Assembly: GCF_900537085.1 (NCBI RefSeq)
Contig: NZ_UNRE01000004.1
Coordinates: forward strand, 410,988 to 474,987
DNA from: Agarivorans sp. Alg241-V36
Lineage (GTDB): Bacteria > Pseudomonadota > Gammaproteobacteria > Enterobacterales > Celerinatantimonadaceae
DNA: 64,000 nt
Direction: 5' to 3'
Shown: in pieces, positions 38,174-47,921 of the stretch
How positions within the stretch are numbered: the stretch's first letter is position 1
How the letters are laid out: every line of letters starts with the position of its first letter
The notes under the pieces: generated by a model
The model's input: the letters and a program-made list of their open reading frames with translations, nothing else
Told to the model about the DNA's origin: nothing
Database searches by the model: none
Position numbers and translations under genes: made by a program

Positions 38174-38500
38174 CGTTGACTTCCATATCCGTATGATAAC
38201 TAATGTGTGTAAGGCTCTGCGTATTGAACAGACAAGTTGCTTGCTCGCTTTCTCAAGCGCTGTTATTTACTCTGTTTAATGAAACACCTTTGCTGCTTAC
38301 CCTAACATTTAAGTAAACAACAAACATCTACTACAGGGCTAGCACAAGGCTTCATTAATCAAGCAATTCCTTTTACTTAGGCTCTATAGTAACGCTAAAC
38401 AGGCGTGAATTTAAACGCCAAGATTACTACTAATTTGTTGTTTTATACGTTAGCCTAATCAGCATTGAGCTTGGTGGTGCAGTGTTAAGGAAAACGCGAT
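38174..38500. other. Divergent intergenic region, 327 bases
   Basis: It lies between the PaaK-like gene (minus) and the QueC-like gene (plus) and should carry both promoters. The AT-rich parts include TATAGT and TATACG boxes, but no convincing -35/-10 pair or sigma-54 site. A small dyad (GGCGT and ACGCC around AATTTAA) is near 38400. I see no open reading frame with a ribosome site. Confidence 0.5.
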
Positions 38501-39703
38501 ATGGACATCGGTCCAGTGACTATTGTGGCGAAAGGTAGTGCGCTTGTTTATCAAGTTGATTTCGACCTCAAAGGAAGCCATCAACAACTTTGGTTTGAAG
38601 TAGATAATTTAGCCCAACACGAGCTGTCTAATAGTAGCGATACTGCCTTGCTTGCTTTATTGCTCCCCGCAATGTTAGCCAATGAGAACATTCATATAAA
38701 AGGCAGCGTGTCTGAACGTTTGCTATTTAGTTTAAATGGCGCCTACCAAACCATTTTATGCCAAACCATTCCTTATTTGCGGCGAGTAAGCATTAGCGCC
38801 GAGCTCAGCAATACTGAAAGCTCAGCAGCTAAGGGCGTTATCACTGGCTTTTCTGCGGGTGTCGATTCGTTTTGTACCATTACTGACTACTTTTCTGACA
38901 GCACGCCTAAAGCGCTAAAAATTACTCACCTTCTATATAATAATGTGGGTTCTCACGGCCCGGGCAAAGAGCGTTTGTTTAAAGAGCGCTATCAACAATT
39001 AAAAGAGACTGCCGATATTTGGCAGCTCCCGTTCATTACCGTTAACTCCAACATGAACGATTTCTACGGCCGTAGTTTAGATTTTCAACTTACTCACACA
39101 CTGCGAAATGCTGCAATCCCAATGTTGTTCCAACAATTCATTGGTCACTTTTTATATTCATCAGCCTACAGCTACCAAGATTTGTTTGTTGGCGAGAGCT
39201 ACGACATGGCCTATAGCGATGCTTTTAGCATGCCGCTGTTGGCGAGCGAAAGCTTGCAATGCCACTCTGTGGGAAGTGAGCACACACGCGTTGAGAAAAC
39301 CCTGCGCATTAGCAACAACTCAGATTCCTACAAGGTGTTGGATGTATGTGTTAAAGGCGATAGAGCCGGCAATTGCTCACACTGCGATAAGTGCTTGCGC
39401 ACCTTATTAACCTTAGATTTGGCCGGTAAACTTGAGTTCTATAAAGACAGCTTTGATTTCGAGGTATACCAGCAGCACAAGCAAACATTCATAAATGAAG
39501 TTCTGATTAGCGACGATCCACTGTTAAAAGAAATAGTCGTTTGGGCCAAACAGCGAGGGTATCACTTTGCTGCTCATCACTACCTATCGGCCAGTATGTT
39601 GTGTCTCAAACGTTTACCCGCCAAAGTCTTTTTACTGCTTAAAAATCAGCTGAAAAAACTGTTGTCTAGCTTAGGTTTATATCATCCCAAGCAATATCAC
39701 TAA
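38501..39703 (+). CDS. QueC-like PP-loop ATPase with zinc-type Cys4 motif
   Basis: This 400-residue protein is unusual for an exopolysaccharide locus. Residues 118-123, SAGVDS, form an ATP pyrophosphatase PP-loop (consensus SGGxDS). Cys283, Cys292, Cys295 and Cys298 give the spacing C-x8-C-x2-C-x2-C, the zinc site of QueC, which turns a carboxylate into an amide and then a nitrile. The first 110 residues are a separate, unrecognised domain. AAGGA precedes the ATG by 8 bases. The flippase gene follows 29 bases later. With UDP-uronic acid genes in the same locus, activation or amidation of a sugar carboxylate is a reasonable but unproven role. Queuosine synthesis is unlikely because no que genes are near. 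Confidence 0.75.
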   Translation: MDIGPVTIVAKGSALVYQVDFDLKGSHQQLWFEVDNLAQHELSNSSDTALLALLLPAMLANENIHIKGSVSERLLFSLNGAYQTILCQTIPYLRRVSISAELSNTESSAAKGVITGFSAGVDSFCTITDYFSDSTPKALKITHLLYNNVGSHGPGKERLFKERYQQLKETADIWQLPFITVNSNMNDFYGRSLDFQLTHTLRNAAIPMLFQQFIGHFLYSSAYSYQDLFVGESYDMAYSDAFSMPLLASESLQCHSVGSEHTRVEKTLRISNNSDSYKVLDVCVKGDRAGNCSHCDKCLRTLLTLDLAGKLEFYKDSFDFEVYQQHKQTFINEVLISDDPLLKEIVVWAKQRGYHFAAHHYLSASMLCLKRLPAKVFLLLKNQLKKLLSSLGLYHPKQYH

Positions 39704-39732
39704 TACGTTCTACGCGAGCCAAAAGCCTTAAC

Positions 39733-41178
39733 ATGACCAAAGATTCTAAGCTAAAAAACCAAGTTCTATCTTCTTTAAAATGGGTAGCCATGGGGAAAAT
39801 TGTTACCCAAATACTGCGCTGGGCCATGACCTTTTGGGTCATTCGCTTATTAAGTCCTGATGATTATGGCCTTGTTGCTATGTCAGACGTACTGTTTGGT
39901 TTTCTTAACTTATTGCTAGGCTCGTTATTTGCCTCATCAATTATTCAAGAGAAGAACCTAACCAAGCAAAGTTTAAAGCAGTTATTTGGCGCCATTATTC
40001 TTAGCCACATTGGCTTTTTTGCACTGCAATACTCGCTGGCTGATTTAGCCGGCAGTTATTACCAATCAGACATAGTTAGCCAAATTCTAAAGGTGAATGC
40101 TTGGTGCTTTATCATCCTCGCCTTGGAAGTGATTCCAGCCGCCTTACTGGCAAAAAATATGGAGTTTAAGCGAGTCTCTATTATTGCTGCTATCTCTAAC
40201 ATCGTAGCGGCCGTTTCAACCTTAGTGATGGCTTATCTAGGCTATGGATTTTGGTCCTTGGTCATTGGTGAAATCATTTTTATAAGCTTACGTGCGGTGC
40301 TTACCTTTGCAGCTAAGCCGATTAACTTCCTGCCCAGCTTTAAGATAAACGATATAACCGCGATGCTTAAGTTCGGCGGTATGTTGTCTATTCAATCGGT
40401 ATTATTTTACGTATTCATGCATATGGACGTGGCAATTGCCGGTAGGATAATGACGCCCACCGAGGTGGGCCTATATGCCATTGGCTTGCAGGTAGCGTTA
40501 ATGCCGCAGAAAAAGATTATGCCCTTACTTAGACAAGTGGCCTTCCCGGCATTTTCTCAAATACAAGATCAACCAAAGCTCATCGCCAACTATGTACTGA
40601 AGGCACAACGTTTATGCATCAGCTTAACCTTGCCCATTTTTTGGGGTTTAGCGTCGGTAACAGACCTGGTGATTCCTCTACTACTGGGCGAGAAATGGTT
40701 AGGCGCGGTAATTCCCACCACAATCATGTTAATGATTATGCCGCTTCGCTTTAGTGAAGAGTTGTTTAATCCCGCGCTGAAAAGCTTGAAGAAAGTGAAC
40801 CACATGCTGGTGAACTTATGCTTTATGGTTGTAATCATGTTTATCAGCATTGTGGTAGCGGCTCGCTACGGTGCCACTGGCCTAGCCTTGGCGTGGTTGT
40901 GTGGTTTTCCGATTGCTTACTTAATCGTAGCTTGGCGAAACAGCCAAACCTTAAACACCCAATTCAGTCAGTTTGTTAAATTACTGCTGGCTCCAATGCT
41001 ATCGGGTGCAGCAATGTTTGCGGTGGTTTATGGCGCTAAAACATTCGTTGAAGCAGACATCGCAATAGCTCTGCTGCTGCAAATCACCCTAGGCGGAATC
41101 ACCTATCTAGGCTTGATGATGCTATTAGACAGAGCCTCAATTAAAGAAGTGCTTAGCATGCTAAAGCGCAGCAAGTAA
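39733..41178 (+). CDS. Polysaccharide flippase (Wzx/MOP type)
   Basis: The 481-residue protein has 12-14 membrane segments and the start LKNQVLSSLKWVAMGKIVTQ, shared by Polysacc_synt_3/MOP-family exporters. RLLSPDDYGLVAMSDVLFGF and PTEVGLYAIGLQVA are family-type motifs. It should move the lipid-linked repeat unit to the periplasmic face for polymerisation. The charge in transmembrane regions is low, as expected. It follows the QueC-like gene, possibly as a two-gene unit, and ends 12 bases before the convergent glycosyltransferase gene. Confidence 0.92.
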   Translation: MTKDSKLKNQVLSSLKWVAMGKIVTQILRWAMTFWVIRLLSPDDYGLVAMSDVLFGFLNLLLGSLFASSIIQEKNLTKQSLKQLFGAIILSHIGFFALQYSLADLAGSYYQSDIVSQILKVNAWCFIILALEVIPAALLAKNMEFKRVSIIAAISNIVAAVSTLVMAYLGYGFWSLVIGEIIFISLRAVLTFAAKPINFLPSFKINDITAMLKFGGMLSIQSVLFYVFMHMDVAIAGRIMTPTEVGLYAIGLQVALMPQKKIMPLLRQVAFPAFSQIQDQPKLIANYVLKAQRLCISLTLPIFWGLASVTDLVIPLLLGEKWLGAVIPTTIMLMIMPLRFSEELFNPALKSLKKVNHMLVNLCFMVVIMFISIVVAARYGATGLALAWLCGFPIAYLIVAWRNSQTLNTQFSQFVKLLLAPMLSGAAMFAVVYGAKTFVEADIAIALLLQITLGGITYLGLMMLLDRASIKEVLSMLKRSK

Positions 41179-41190
41179 GCACTTTAAGTA

Positions 41191-42090
41191 TTACTTTGAG
41201 CCCCTAAGTGGGCTCAAAGCAGCTTTAATAAGCGCTTTGAGCATTAGCCAAACGGTAGCGCGAGAGAACTTCAAACTTAAAGACTGTGACAAGGCTTTGA
41301 AGGCGGCAAGGCATTGCTCATTCCATAACAAGTCTTTACCCCAATCTAAGTAGATCTTCGCCTTTACTTTATCTACCAACGTCCCCCAACTAGCGCTCTC
41401 GCTAGCTTGCCGGGCTAAAAACGCATCGACTACGTCAAGGTTGTCTTGGTAAGACGATAGCAAACTACCTAAGCTTCCTTCTATATCTGCTTTCCATACT
41501 AAGCTTTTTTGCAATAGGCCAATTAGGCCTTGCTCCGCAATACGCAGGTAAAGGTCAATATCTTCGGCAGTTTTCAAGCTTTCATCAAACAAGCCCACTT
41601 TACTAAGCACCTCACGGCGCACCATAAATGAAGAAGTCACCAAATAAGGATGCAAAAAGACTTGCTGTAGGTCCTTAGAGACTAGCCCAGGCGCGTGATC
41701 GCTCTGTTGCTTAAGAGTTTCTTCTTCGGCCTTGTAGGATGTTTCGGTATAACATGCCACCCAATCAGGCTGAGCGCGCATGGCCTCAACTTGATCCATC
41801 AACTTTTGCGGACGCCATAAGTCATCAGAATCGAGAAAGGCAACAAATTCACCCTTTGCGGCCTTAATACCGGTATTTCTCGCCTTAGACGCCCCGCCAT
41901 TTTGCTGACTTATTAGCTGGATCTTCGCCTCATATCTTTGCAGGCTTGCGACGGTATCGTCTTTAGAACCATCATCCACGACTATGATTTCATAATCATC
42001 AAAGCTTTGCGCCAAGATAGACTCGATGGCTTTATCGATAAAAGCCGCCGAGTTATAGGCGGGCATGATAATGCTGACTGCAACTGTCAT
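41191..42090 (-). CDS. Family 2 glycosyltransferase
   Basis: This 299-residue cytosolic GT-A transferase has AVSIIMPAYNSAAFIDKAI and DYEIIVVDDGSKDDTV at the start, the acceptor-side KARNTGIKAAKGEF and the metal motif FLDSDDLW, then the ED-type catalytic position in LKTAEDIDLYLR. All parts of the domain are present. AGAAGGG serves as the ribosome site. It is downstream of the pyruvyltransferase gene in the minus-strand unit starting at 45485 (or 47921). Confidence 0.92.
   Translation of the reverse strand: MTVAVSIIMPAYNSAAFIDKAIESILAQSFDDYEIIVVDDGSKDDTVASLQRYEAKIQLISQQNGGASKARNTGIKAAKGEFVAFLDSDDLWRPQKLMDQVEAMRAQPDWVACYTETSYKAEEETLKQQSDHAPGLVSKDLQQVFLHPYLVTSSFMVRREVLSKVGLFDESLKTAEDIDLYLRIAEQGLIGLLQKSLVWKADIEGSLGSLLSSYQDNLDVVDAFLARQASESASWGTLVDKVKAKIYLDWGKDLLWNEQCLAAFKALSQSLSLKFSRATVWLMLKALIKAALSPLRGSK
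41194..41219. terminator. Hairpin between the flippase and GT2 genes
   Basis: A 10-bp perfect stem (CTTTGAGCCC with its complement) with a 6-base loop follows the flippase stop by 15 bases. It lies inside the last codons of the convergent GT2 gene. No clear T-run is present, so it may act in stabilising both messages rather than terminating. Confidence 0.45.
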
Positions 42091-42111
42091 TGCGTATACC
42101 CTTCTGGTTAT

Positions 42112-42999
42112 CTAAGCCTGTAAAGCGTCTAAGCTTTGATTAAGCCTAAGGATTAATTGGTTTTGAATAGTCTCACCACTTAACTCCCCTTGGGCACTAT
42201 TAGCAATAGCATTAAGTTGAGAACAAACTTCTGAGCGCACTTTAGCGCTAGAGTTACGCGGCTTGGGTTTATACCAATTTTTGCCAAAGCCTGCGTTTTG
42301 CAGCTGGCGCTTCACCTCATCTTTAATGGCGTTAACAGGGCTTGTATCAGCACTATAAAAGTAGTTAGACACACTGTCGGGTTGATATTGCATTTCCACC
42401 GTTGATAGCCAATCTTGCCACTTAACTTGATTAACATGATCACCTAAGATAACCGCCTTCCAAGGTAAACGCAGCGCATCAGCCACAATGGCGCCATGCA
42501 TCGCTTCTGTAAGCATCAAACGGCATTGCGCCATCTCAGCAAACACTTTGTCTACTGACCACTCTGGAGAAATAAACCTAAAGCCACAAGCTTCAGCAAT
42601 ATTCTCCCAATCGGCACTACGGCAACTTAGGTAATGTGGCATAAATCCTATGTCACCGTTTTCTTTATGAGTCGGTTCCATCACATTGCGCAGCAATAAG
42701 GCTGAATCCGTTACAACGGTACTAGGGTCAAGATTTAAGGCTTTGGCGCTATAGGGGCCACGCACAGCGTGAACTTTCCATTTCTCGGTAACCGTTGGAA
42801 GTTGACCATAGCCCACGCCAGAGCCAACAATGTGTAAGGTTTTGTCACTAGGTAGACGGTGGTTTAACAAGGTACCAATGCCCACCAGCAACTCTGATGA
42901 ATCGTCATTAAAAAAATCGGGAAGCAACTTAGGCCACAGCCATGGGTTAAGGTCATCACCAAAATTGCCCACTTCATCCTTGTAGTAAAATAATTCCAT
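42112..42999 (-). CDS. Polysaccharide pyruvyltransferase family protein
   Basis: This 295-residue GT-B-like enzyme adds a ketal pyruvate from PEP to a sugar. It has the family start YYKDEVGNFGDDLNPWL, VGIGTLLNHRLP, VVGSGVGYG-like HIVGSGVGYG, AVRGPYSAKAL and the late LTEAMHGAIVADALRLPW, which contains the conserved H near the active site. These blocks are typical of the CsaB/WcaK-type Pfam family PF04230. The pyruvate would give the polymer negative charge. The gap to the upstream ligase gene is 63 bases. Confidence 0.88.
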   Translation of the reverse strand: MELFYYKDEVGNFGDDLNPWLWPKLLPDFFNDDSSELLVGIGTLLNHRLPSDKTLHIVGSGVGYGQLPTVTEKWKVHAVRGPYSAKALNLDPSTVVTDSALLLRNVMEPTHKENGDIGFMPHYLSCRSADWENIAEACGFRFISPEWSVDKVFAEMAQCRLMLTEAMHGAIVADALRLPWKAVILGDHVNQVKWQDWLSTVEMQYQPDSVSNYFYSADTSPVNAIKDEVKRQLQNAGFGKNWYKPKPRNSSAKVRSEVCSQLNAIANSAQGELSGETIQNQLILRLNQSLDALQA

Positions 43000-43062
43000 T
43001 CTTAAACCTAGTTAATCCTTTGCCATCGGCTATATTCAGCCGAGTTATTCAATTTGTGGTGG

Positions 43063-44472
43063 TTATAAACCAACCTTTAAAGTCATGTAAACAGCAACAA
43101 TTACTGCCCAGCTATAACCCATACATCGCCAAACCATTTTGGCTGAAAACATTTCTTCTAAATCTGGGCGCAACTTCATCAAGCGTAAATGACTCGCGGT
43201 CTGCATCCCCATAAAAATAAACATCAATAGAGTGAACTGGCGGCTTAAGAAGAACGCAGTCACCATAAAACCTATCATCGAATAAAATAGCGCTTTGTTC
43301 AGGCTAGCTTCTTCTTTGTACTGTTCTGATTTCTCTTCGCTTACTTCTAAATCTTTTGGATCTTCATCATTAGGGTAACGATTAAATCGCTTCAAGATCG
43401 CATAGCCCACCAGCATATTAAGAATTAACGCACCGCCCCACAGGCTATAACCGGGCACACCTAGCTCCGCAGCTACATGCACATAAGAGTTATGCGCAAC
43501 CTTGCCGTGGTGATCCATAAAGTTGCCCATCCCTACCCCAAACACTGGATTATGGATAAGCATTTGAATACCGTCGTACCAAGCATCTAAGCGCCCAGCG
43601 GCAGAGGACTCTGTGGAAGACAAACCACCAAATGATGCCAGTAAGGTCGCAGCAATAGGCGCACTTAAACAGGCAAATAAAATGAGCCTTGCACCTGCAT
43701 TACTAATGAGGAAATACAAACCAATGACAGCCACCGAGCCCAATAGTGTGCCTCTAGAGCCTGTCATATATACGCCGTAGCCAAAGGCTACAAAAATAGC
43801 CAGCATGACTATTTTTACAACGGCGCCACCTCGGCCAAAAAAATAAGCCACAAAGGGCATATTCATTACCAAGAACATGCCTAAATCATTAGGGTCACTA
43901 AAGAACCCAAGATAGGTAATTCGCATCTCATCACGACCAACGGTAATACTGTCGCCAATGCCAATACCGTATTTTCCGTTAAACGAAGCTTGTTGTATGT
44001 GTCCGTTGTAAACCATCACCAATGCCGCAGCGATACATATGTACATCAGCAAGCGCTGTCTGCTCGGTGCCGCAATTAAGGCGCTATAAAGGAAAAATGG
44101 AATAATAGAGCTGACAAATAAACGCTGCGCTTGGAAGATTCCTCCTGTGCCCCAGCCATTAAGAAAAGCCGAAACCATAATTAATGGCGCTAAACCCAAT
44201 AACAAGTAATGTTGAGGCTGCAGTTTTATCGGCCTTAAGGTAATCAAGGTAAAGCCGAAGGAAAGAATCGCAAATACCTTAATGACGATAAAGTTGGCTG
44301 TTGATAGCGAAAATTCATGCGGCCGAATCAACACGGCAATGCTATATAGGCAAAGGAAAAAGAAAGCCAGAGGCGCGTTCTTTTCCTTAATCGGTAATGG
44401 CCTTCTACCTAACGGCGTTACGTCTGCCGCTAAAGGATTTTGTCGACGAGCTTGAATAGTCTTATCCTCCAA
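43063..44472 (-). CDS. O-antigen ligase/polymerase-like protein of the XrtA system (TIGR03097-like)
   Basis: The 469-residue polytopic membrane protein has about 11-12 segments and the Wzy_C-type region: GFFSDPNDLGMFLVMNMPF, YMTGSRGTLLGS, then FGVGMGNFMDHHGKVAHNSY with the histidine-containing VAHNSYVHVAAELG, which is the polymerase/ligase active loop. Length and layout fit the putative O-glycosylation ligase of exosortase A loci. It would either polymerise repeat units or transfer glycan to acceptors. It overlaps the GNAT gene by 43 bases. Confidence 0.9.
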   Translation of the reverse strand: MEDKTIQARRQNPLAADVTPLGRRPLPIKEKNAPLAFFFLCLYSIAVLIRPHEFSLSTANFIVIKVFAILSFGFTLITLRPIKLQPQHYLLLGLAPLIMVSAFLNGWGTGGIFQAQRLFVSSIIPFFLYSALIAAPSRQRLLMYICIAAALVMVYNGHIQQASFNGKYGIGIGDSITVGRDEMRITYLGFFSDPNDLGMFLVMNMPFVAYFFGRGGAVVKIVMLAIFVAFGYGVYMTGSRGTLLGSVAVIGLYFLISNAGARLILFACLSAPIAATLLASFGGLSSTESSAAGRLDAWYDGIQMLIHNPVFGVGMGNFMDHHGKVAHNSYVHVAAELGVPGYSLWGGALILNMLVGYAILKRFNRYPNDEDPKDLEVSEEKSEQYKEEASLNKALFYSMIGFMVTAFFLSRQFTLLMFIFMGMQTASHLRLMKLRPDLEEMFSAKMVWRCMGYSWAVIVAVYMTLKVGL

Positions 44473-45485
44473 GGGGAATTAATAAGCGACAGATTAACCA
44501 ACTTGGTTTCTTCACATGAAAACTTTGCTTTATAGCTTTGTGCGGTAGCACCCATCATAAAGTCATAAAGCATGTCTTTGCAGTTCAAAATACTCCATAC
44601 ATGAAGCGCAAACCCAGGCGAACATTGGGAGTAGTGTTTGTCATCCCAACCTGATTGATAAAAGTGCAGCTGCTGCCCTTCTAACAAATAGAAATTTAAA
44701 GCTAAAGGCTGCTGGCCAATAAATACGCCACTCATCGCAACTGAGCCAGGATGCTGCTGGCGGAATTGCTGATGAAACTGCATAAAACGTTGATCAGCAA
44801 AAGCGCCTAACTTACCTTTGCTTTTCCAGCGAGACTGATGAAACTCCGCCATTGTTGGCCAATACTGCTCAATTTCAGATTGAGTTAACCATTTAAACTC
44901 GGCGCCTTGTTCCGCTAAAGCTTTCTCGGCTCTTCGCCACTGTGAGCGAGCATTGCGACTAAGCTGCTGTATCGACCACTGGCCAGGCTGTAAAGAATAG
45001 CGGCAAGCATGAACTGGCTGAACATCTGGCAAGTGCTTAATTAGCCGATGTAGCATACTCTGCTGGATCACAGCACGGGCAGCAAACACATCAAACTTAA
45101 GTGTGGTTAGCCACTCAGCTAAGACCTTAGACGCCTCATCCAAATAATCAATATTGACTAAAATATCTGGATATTCAGAGGCGAGCTCTGCGCACTCTGG
45201 CTCACCTTGGCCAAGTAAAAACAGCTGGGTTATCCCAAAAAGTTTAACGCTACTTCGCGTATAAAAAGGGGCTAACACCACTAGCTTTCCATTGGCAAAA
45301 CCCGCCATGCAATAAAGCTCACAATGCTTGTCCCAAAACTGCTCTCTCCAGAGAGCTAGCCAATTGGGGCAATTAAACAATGCTGCTTGGCATGTTTTGC
45401 TCAGCACTCGCCATTGCTCTTCTAAAGCGAAAAGTTGCTCTAATGAGCGAATTTCTTGCCAATCTAAAGCTTCATCACTGCTCAT
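44430..45485 (-). CDS. GNAT/FemAB-like acyltransferase
   Basis: The 351 residues belong to the Acetyltransf_6 (BioF2/CelD) group: ALFNCPNWLALWREQFW near the N-terminus, a long double-GNAT body with RNARSQWRRAEKALAEQGAE and FHQSRWKSKGKLGAF, then QLHFYQSGWDDKHYSQCSPG. Members in exosortase and cellulose loci are thought to add acyl or aminoacyl groups to sugars or lipid carriers. The protein is soluble with no signal peptide. It heads the unit after a hairpin at 45529-45556 and overlaps the ligase gene. Confidence 0.82.
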   Translation of the reverse strand: MSSDEALDWQEIRSLEQLFALEEQWRVLSKTCQAALFNCPNWLALWREQFWDKHCELYCMAGFANGKLVVLAPFYTRSSVKLFGITQLFLLGQGEPECAELASEYPDILVNIDYLDEASKVLAEWLTTLKFDVFAARAVIQQSMLHRLIKHLPDVQPVHACRYSLQPGQWSIQQLSRNARSQWRRAEKALAEQGAEFKWLTQSEIEQYWPTMAEFHQSRWKSKGKLGAFADQRFMQFHQQFRQQHPGSVAMSGVFIGQQPLALNFYLLEGQQLHFYQSGWDDKHYSQCSPGFALHVWSILNCKDMLYDFMMGATAQSYKAKFSCEETKLVNLSLINSPWRIRLFKLVDKIL

Positions 45486-45528
45486 TTGGATATGCTAAAC
45501 AATCCCAGTAAACCACTCAAAATAAGGA

Positions 45529-45556
45529 AAACCAGCAGACAAATTACTGCTGGTTT
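45529..45556 (-). terminator. Hairpin after the UDP-HexNAc epimerase gene
   Basis: A 10-bp stem (AAACCAGCAG with its complement) and 8-base loop lie between the epimerase stop and the GNAT start. On the minus strand it is followed by CCTTATTTT. It would attenuate read-through from the dehydrogenase/epimerase pair into the GNAT gene. The same bases also encode a hydrophobic peptide (see the finding at 45486-45612). Confidence 0.5.
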
Positions 45557-45612
45557 CCAAAGCTTAATCTTTTCTTCCTTAAAAAGATCTTCGGCGCTGC
45601 CAATCTAAAGCT

Positions 45613-46653
45613 TTAATCCGCTGTAGATTGCTCTATGTACCAAGGCATGGCGATAGCTAAACCTTGGCCAATAGTATACGCGGGAGCATAGCCCAACAGC
45701 TGCTCAGCCTTACTAATGTCAGCGCGCGAATGGCGCACATCACCGGCACGAAAATCTCGATACTCTGGCTTAGCAGAGCGCACAACACCATGCTTAGACA
45801 AGTTGTCGCAAAGCAGGTCGTAGAGTTCAGTTAAGCTGGTTTGATCATTAAGGGCTACATTGAATACTTCGCTGCTTTCTAAACCTGCAGTTGCAGCTAA
45901 AATGTTCATCTGCACTACGTTGTCAATAAAGCAAAAATCCCGGCTAGTTTCACCATCACCATTAATGAACACTTGCTCTTCATCAATCAGTGCTGCGGTC
46001 CACTTAGGAATAACCGCTGCGTACGCACCATTTGGGTCTTGGCGCGGGCCAAATACGTTAAAGTAACGCAAACCAATAGACGGAAAATTATAAGTACGTT
46101 GAAACACCGAGCTGTAAAGCTCGTTAACATACTTAGTTACCGCATAAGGCGATAACGGATTGCCAATTTTATCTTCTATTTTTGGTAGATCTGGATGGTC
46201 ACCGTAGGTTGAACTAGACGCCGCATAAACAAAGGCTGAGACCTGTTGCTCTTTAGCTGCTTGCAACATGTTCAAGTAGCCAGAGATATTCACTTCATTG
46301 GTAGTGATGGGGTCATTTATCGAGCGAGGCACCGAGCCTAGGGCGGCTTGGTGCAACACAAAATCAGCGCCCGATAGAAACTCTTGGCAAGTTGCTTGAT
46401 CACGAATATCGCCTTCTACAAAACGAAATTGCTGCCATTGTTGCTCGCTTACTAAGCCTTTTACTTCGTCTAAATTGTACTGGTGCCCTGTGGCAAAGTT
46501 ATCTAGGCCTACTACCTTCTGGTTTAGCTTTAGTAAGGCTTCTAATAAGTTAGAGCCAATAAAACCAGCTACACCGGTAATTGCCCAAACTTTAGGTTCG
46601 GCTTTTAGTTGTTCGCAAACTTGTTGAAAACGCTGCACGGTATCAGTCCCCAT
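45613..46653 (-). CDS. UDP-N-acetylglucosamine/uronate 4-epimerase (TviC/WbpP type)
   Basis: This 346-residue short-chain dehydrogenase-like epimerase has the NAD-binding [16 protein letters not shown], the catalytic serine in [15 protein letters not shown] and the tyrosine motif [11 protein letters not shown], followed by [20 protein letters not shown]. The early [19 protein letters not shown] is typical of the TviC/WbpP group, which epimerises UDP-GlcNAc or UDP-GlcNAcA at C4. With the dehydrogenase encoded just upstream it would supply UDP-GalNAcA. The start shares its last base with the stop of the dehydrogenase gene, an ATGA-type junction. Confidence 0.92.
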   Translation of the reverse strand: MGTDTVQRFQQVCEQLKAEPKVWAITGVAGFIGSNLLEALLKLNQKVVGLDNFATGHQYNLDEVKGLVSEQQWQQFRFVEGDIRDQATCQEFLSGADFVLHQAALGSVPRSINDPITTNEVNISGYLNMLQAAKEQQVSAFVYAASSSTYGDHPDLPKIEDKIGNPLSPYAVTKYVNELYSSVFQRTYNFPSIGLRYFNVFGPRQDPNGAYAAVIPKWTAALIDEEQVFINGDGETSRDFCFIDNVVQMNILAATAGLESSEVFNVALNDQTSLTELYDLLCDNLSKHGVVRSAKPEYRDFRAGDVRHSRADISKAEQLLGYAPAYTIGQGLAIAMPWYIEQSTAD

Positions 46654-47921
46654 TACAAACGAAGATCGCTAGCGCCAACCGGCAATAGATATTTAAGATC
46701 GTAAAGTACATGGTCTGTTTTACCAAAGGCGCGAATTTGCTCTACCGACATGTCTTTAAACTGCTGATGGGCAACCGCCAATATAATTGCGTCGTAGTTG
46801 CCAGCTTGCGGGCTTTCAACTAAATCAATGCCGTACTCTTCATGACACTCTTCTTTGTCTGCCCAAGGGTCGTACGTGTCTACTTGAACACCGTAATCAG
46901 CAAATTCATGAACAATATCGATAACTTTGGTATTTCGAATATCAGGACAGTTTTCTTTAAAAGTTAAACCTAAAATCAAAATCTTACTTTCAACAACCGA
47001 GATATTACGTTTCACCATTGACTTAATGCACTGGGAAACAACATAACGCCCCATGTTGTCGTTAATTCTTCGGCCTGCAAGAATCACTTCTGGACGGTAA
47101 CCAATAGACTCTGCTTTATGGGTTAGGTAATAAGGGTCTACACCAATACAGTGACCACCTACTAAGCCCGGACGGAATGGTAAAAAGTTCCACTTAGTAC
47201 CAGCGGCTTCCAATACGGCTTCAGTATCAATATCTAGGCGATTAAAGATAAGCGCCAATTCATTGATAAGTGCAATATTTACATCACGCTGAGTATTCTC
47301 AATCACCTTAGCGGCTTCGGCCACTTTAATGCTGCTGGCTTTGTGGGTACCCACCACCACAATTTCAGCGTAAAGATCATCAACAATCGTAGCTATTTCA
47401 GGGGTTGAGCCAGAAGTGATTTTTTTAATTGTAGAAACACGGTGAGTCTTATCGCCCGGATTGATACGCTCTGGGCTGTAACCAACGTAGAAATCGCTAT
47501 TAAAAGTAAGGCCTGAATTCTTCTCTAGTACCGGAACACACTGTTCTTCGGTAGCGCCTGGATAAACAGTTGATTCGTAAATAACGATGTCATTAGGTTT
47601 AAGTACCTTGGCAACTGTTTCGCTGGCGCGTACCAAAGGCGTTAGATCAGGCTGTTTATGCTCAGTAATTGGAGTAGGAACGGTCACAATAAACACGTTA
47701 CATTTTGCCAAGTCTTCAATGTTACAGCTGTAAGACATATTGCCAGCAACTTCTTGTAGCTCTTGGTTGCTAACCTCTTGGGTCAGGTCTTCACCTTGTT
47801 GAAGCTCGGTCACACGACCTTGATTAATATCAAAACCAACAACACTGCGTTTTTTAGCAAACTCTACAGCCAATGGCAGGCCAACATAACCTAAACCAAT
47901 TACGGCAATATTCACGTCCAT
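46653..47921 (-). CDS. UDP-N-acetyl-hexosamine 6-dehydrogenase (TviB/WbpO type)
   Basis: This enzyme oxidises UDP-GlcNAc (or GalNAc) to the uronic acid in two NAD-linked steps. Features are [20 protein letters not shown] at the start, FIVTVPTPI, the [14 protein letters not shown] block, [11 protein letters not shown] and the catalytic cysteine in [19 protein letters not shown], then [16 protein letters not shown]. The TviB/WbpO group is indicated by the TPI and CxDPYYL style. I use ATG 47921 (MDVNIAVIG) because GGATG lies 5 bases upstream; ATG 47933 is in frame. It is the first gene of the pair and divergent from prsT. Confidence 0.93.
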   Translation of the reverse strand: MDVNIAVIGLGYVGLPLAVEFAKKRSVVGFDINQGRVTELQQGEDLTQEVSNQELQEVAGNMSYSCNIEDLAKCNVFIVTVPTPITEHKQPDLTPLVRASETVAKVLKPNDIVIYESTVYPGATEEQCVPVLEKNSGLTFNSDFYVGYSPERINPGDKTHRVSTIKKITSGSTPEIATIVDDLYAEIVVVGTHKASSIKVAEAAKVIENTQRDVNIALINELALIFNRLDIDTEAVLEAAGTKWNFLPFRPGLVGGHCIGVDPYYLTHKAESIGYRPEVILAGRRINDNMGRYVVSQCIKSMVKRNISVVESKILILGLTFKENCPDIRNTKVIDIVHEFADYGVQVDTYDPWADKEECHEEYGIDLVESPQAGNYDAIILAVAHQQFKDMSVEQIRAFGKTDHVLYDLKYLLPVGASDLRL

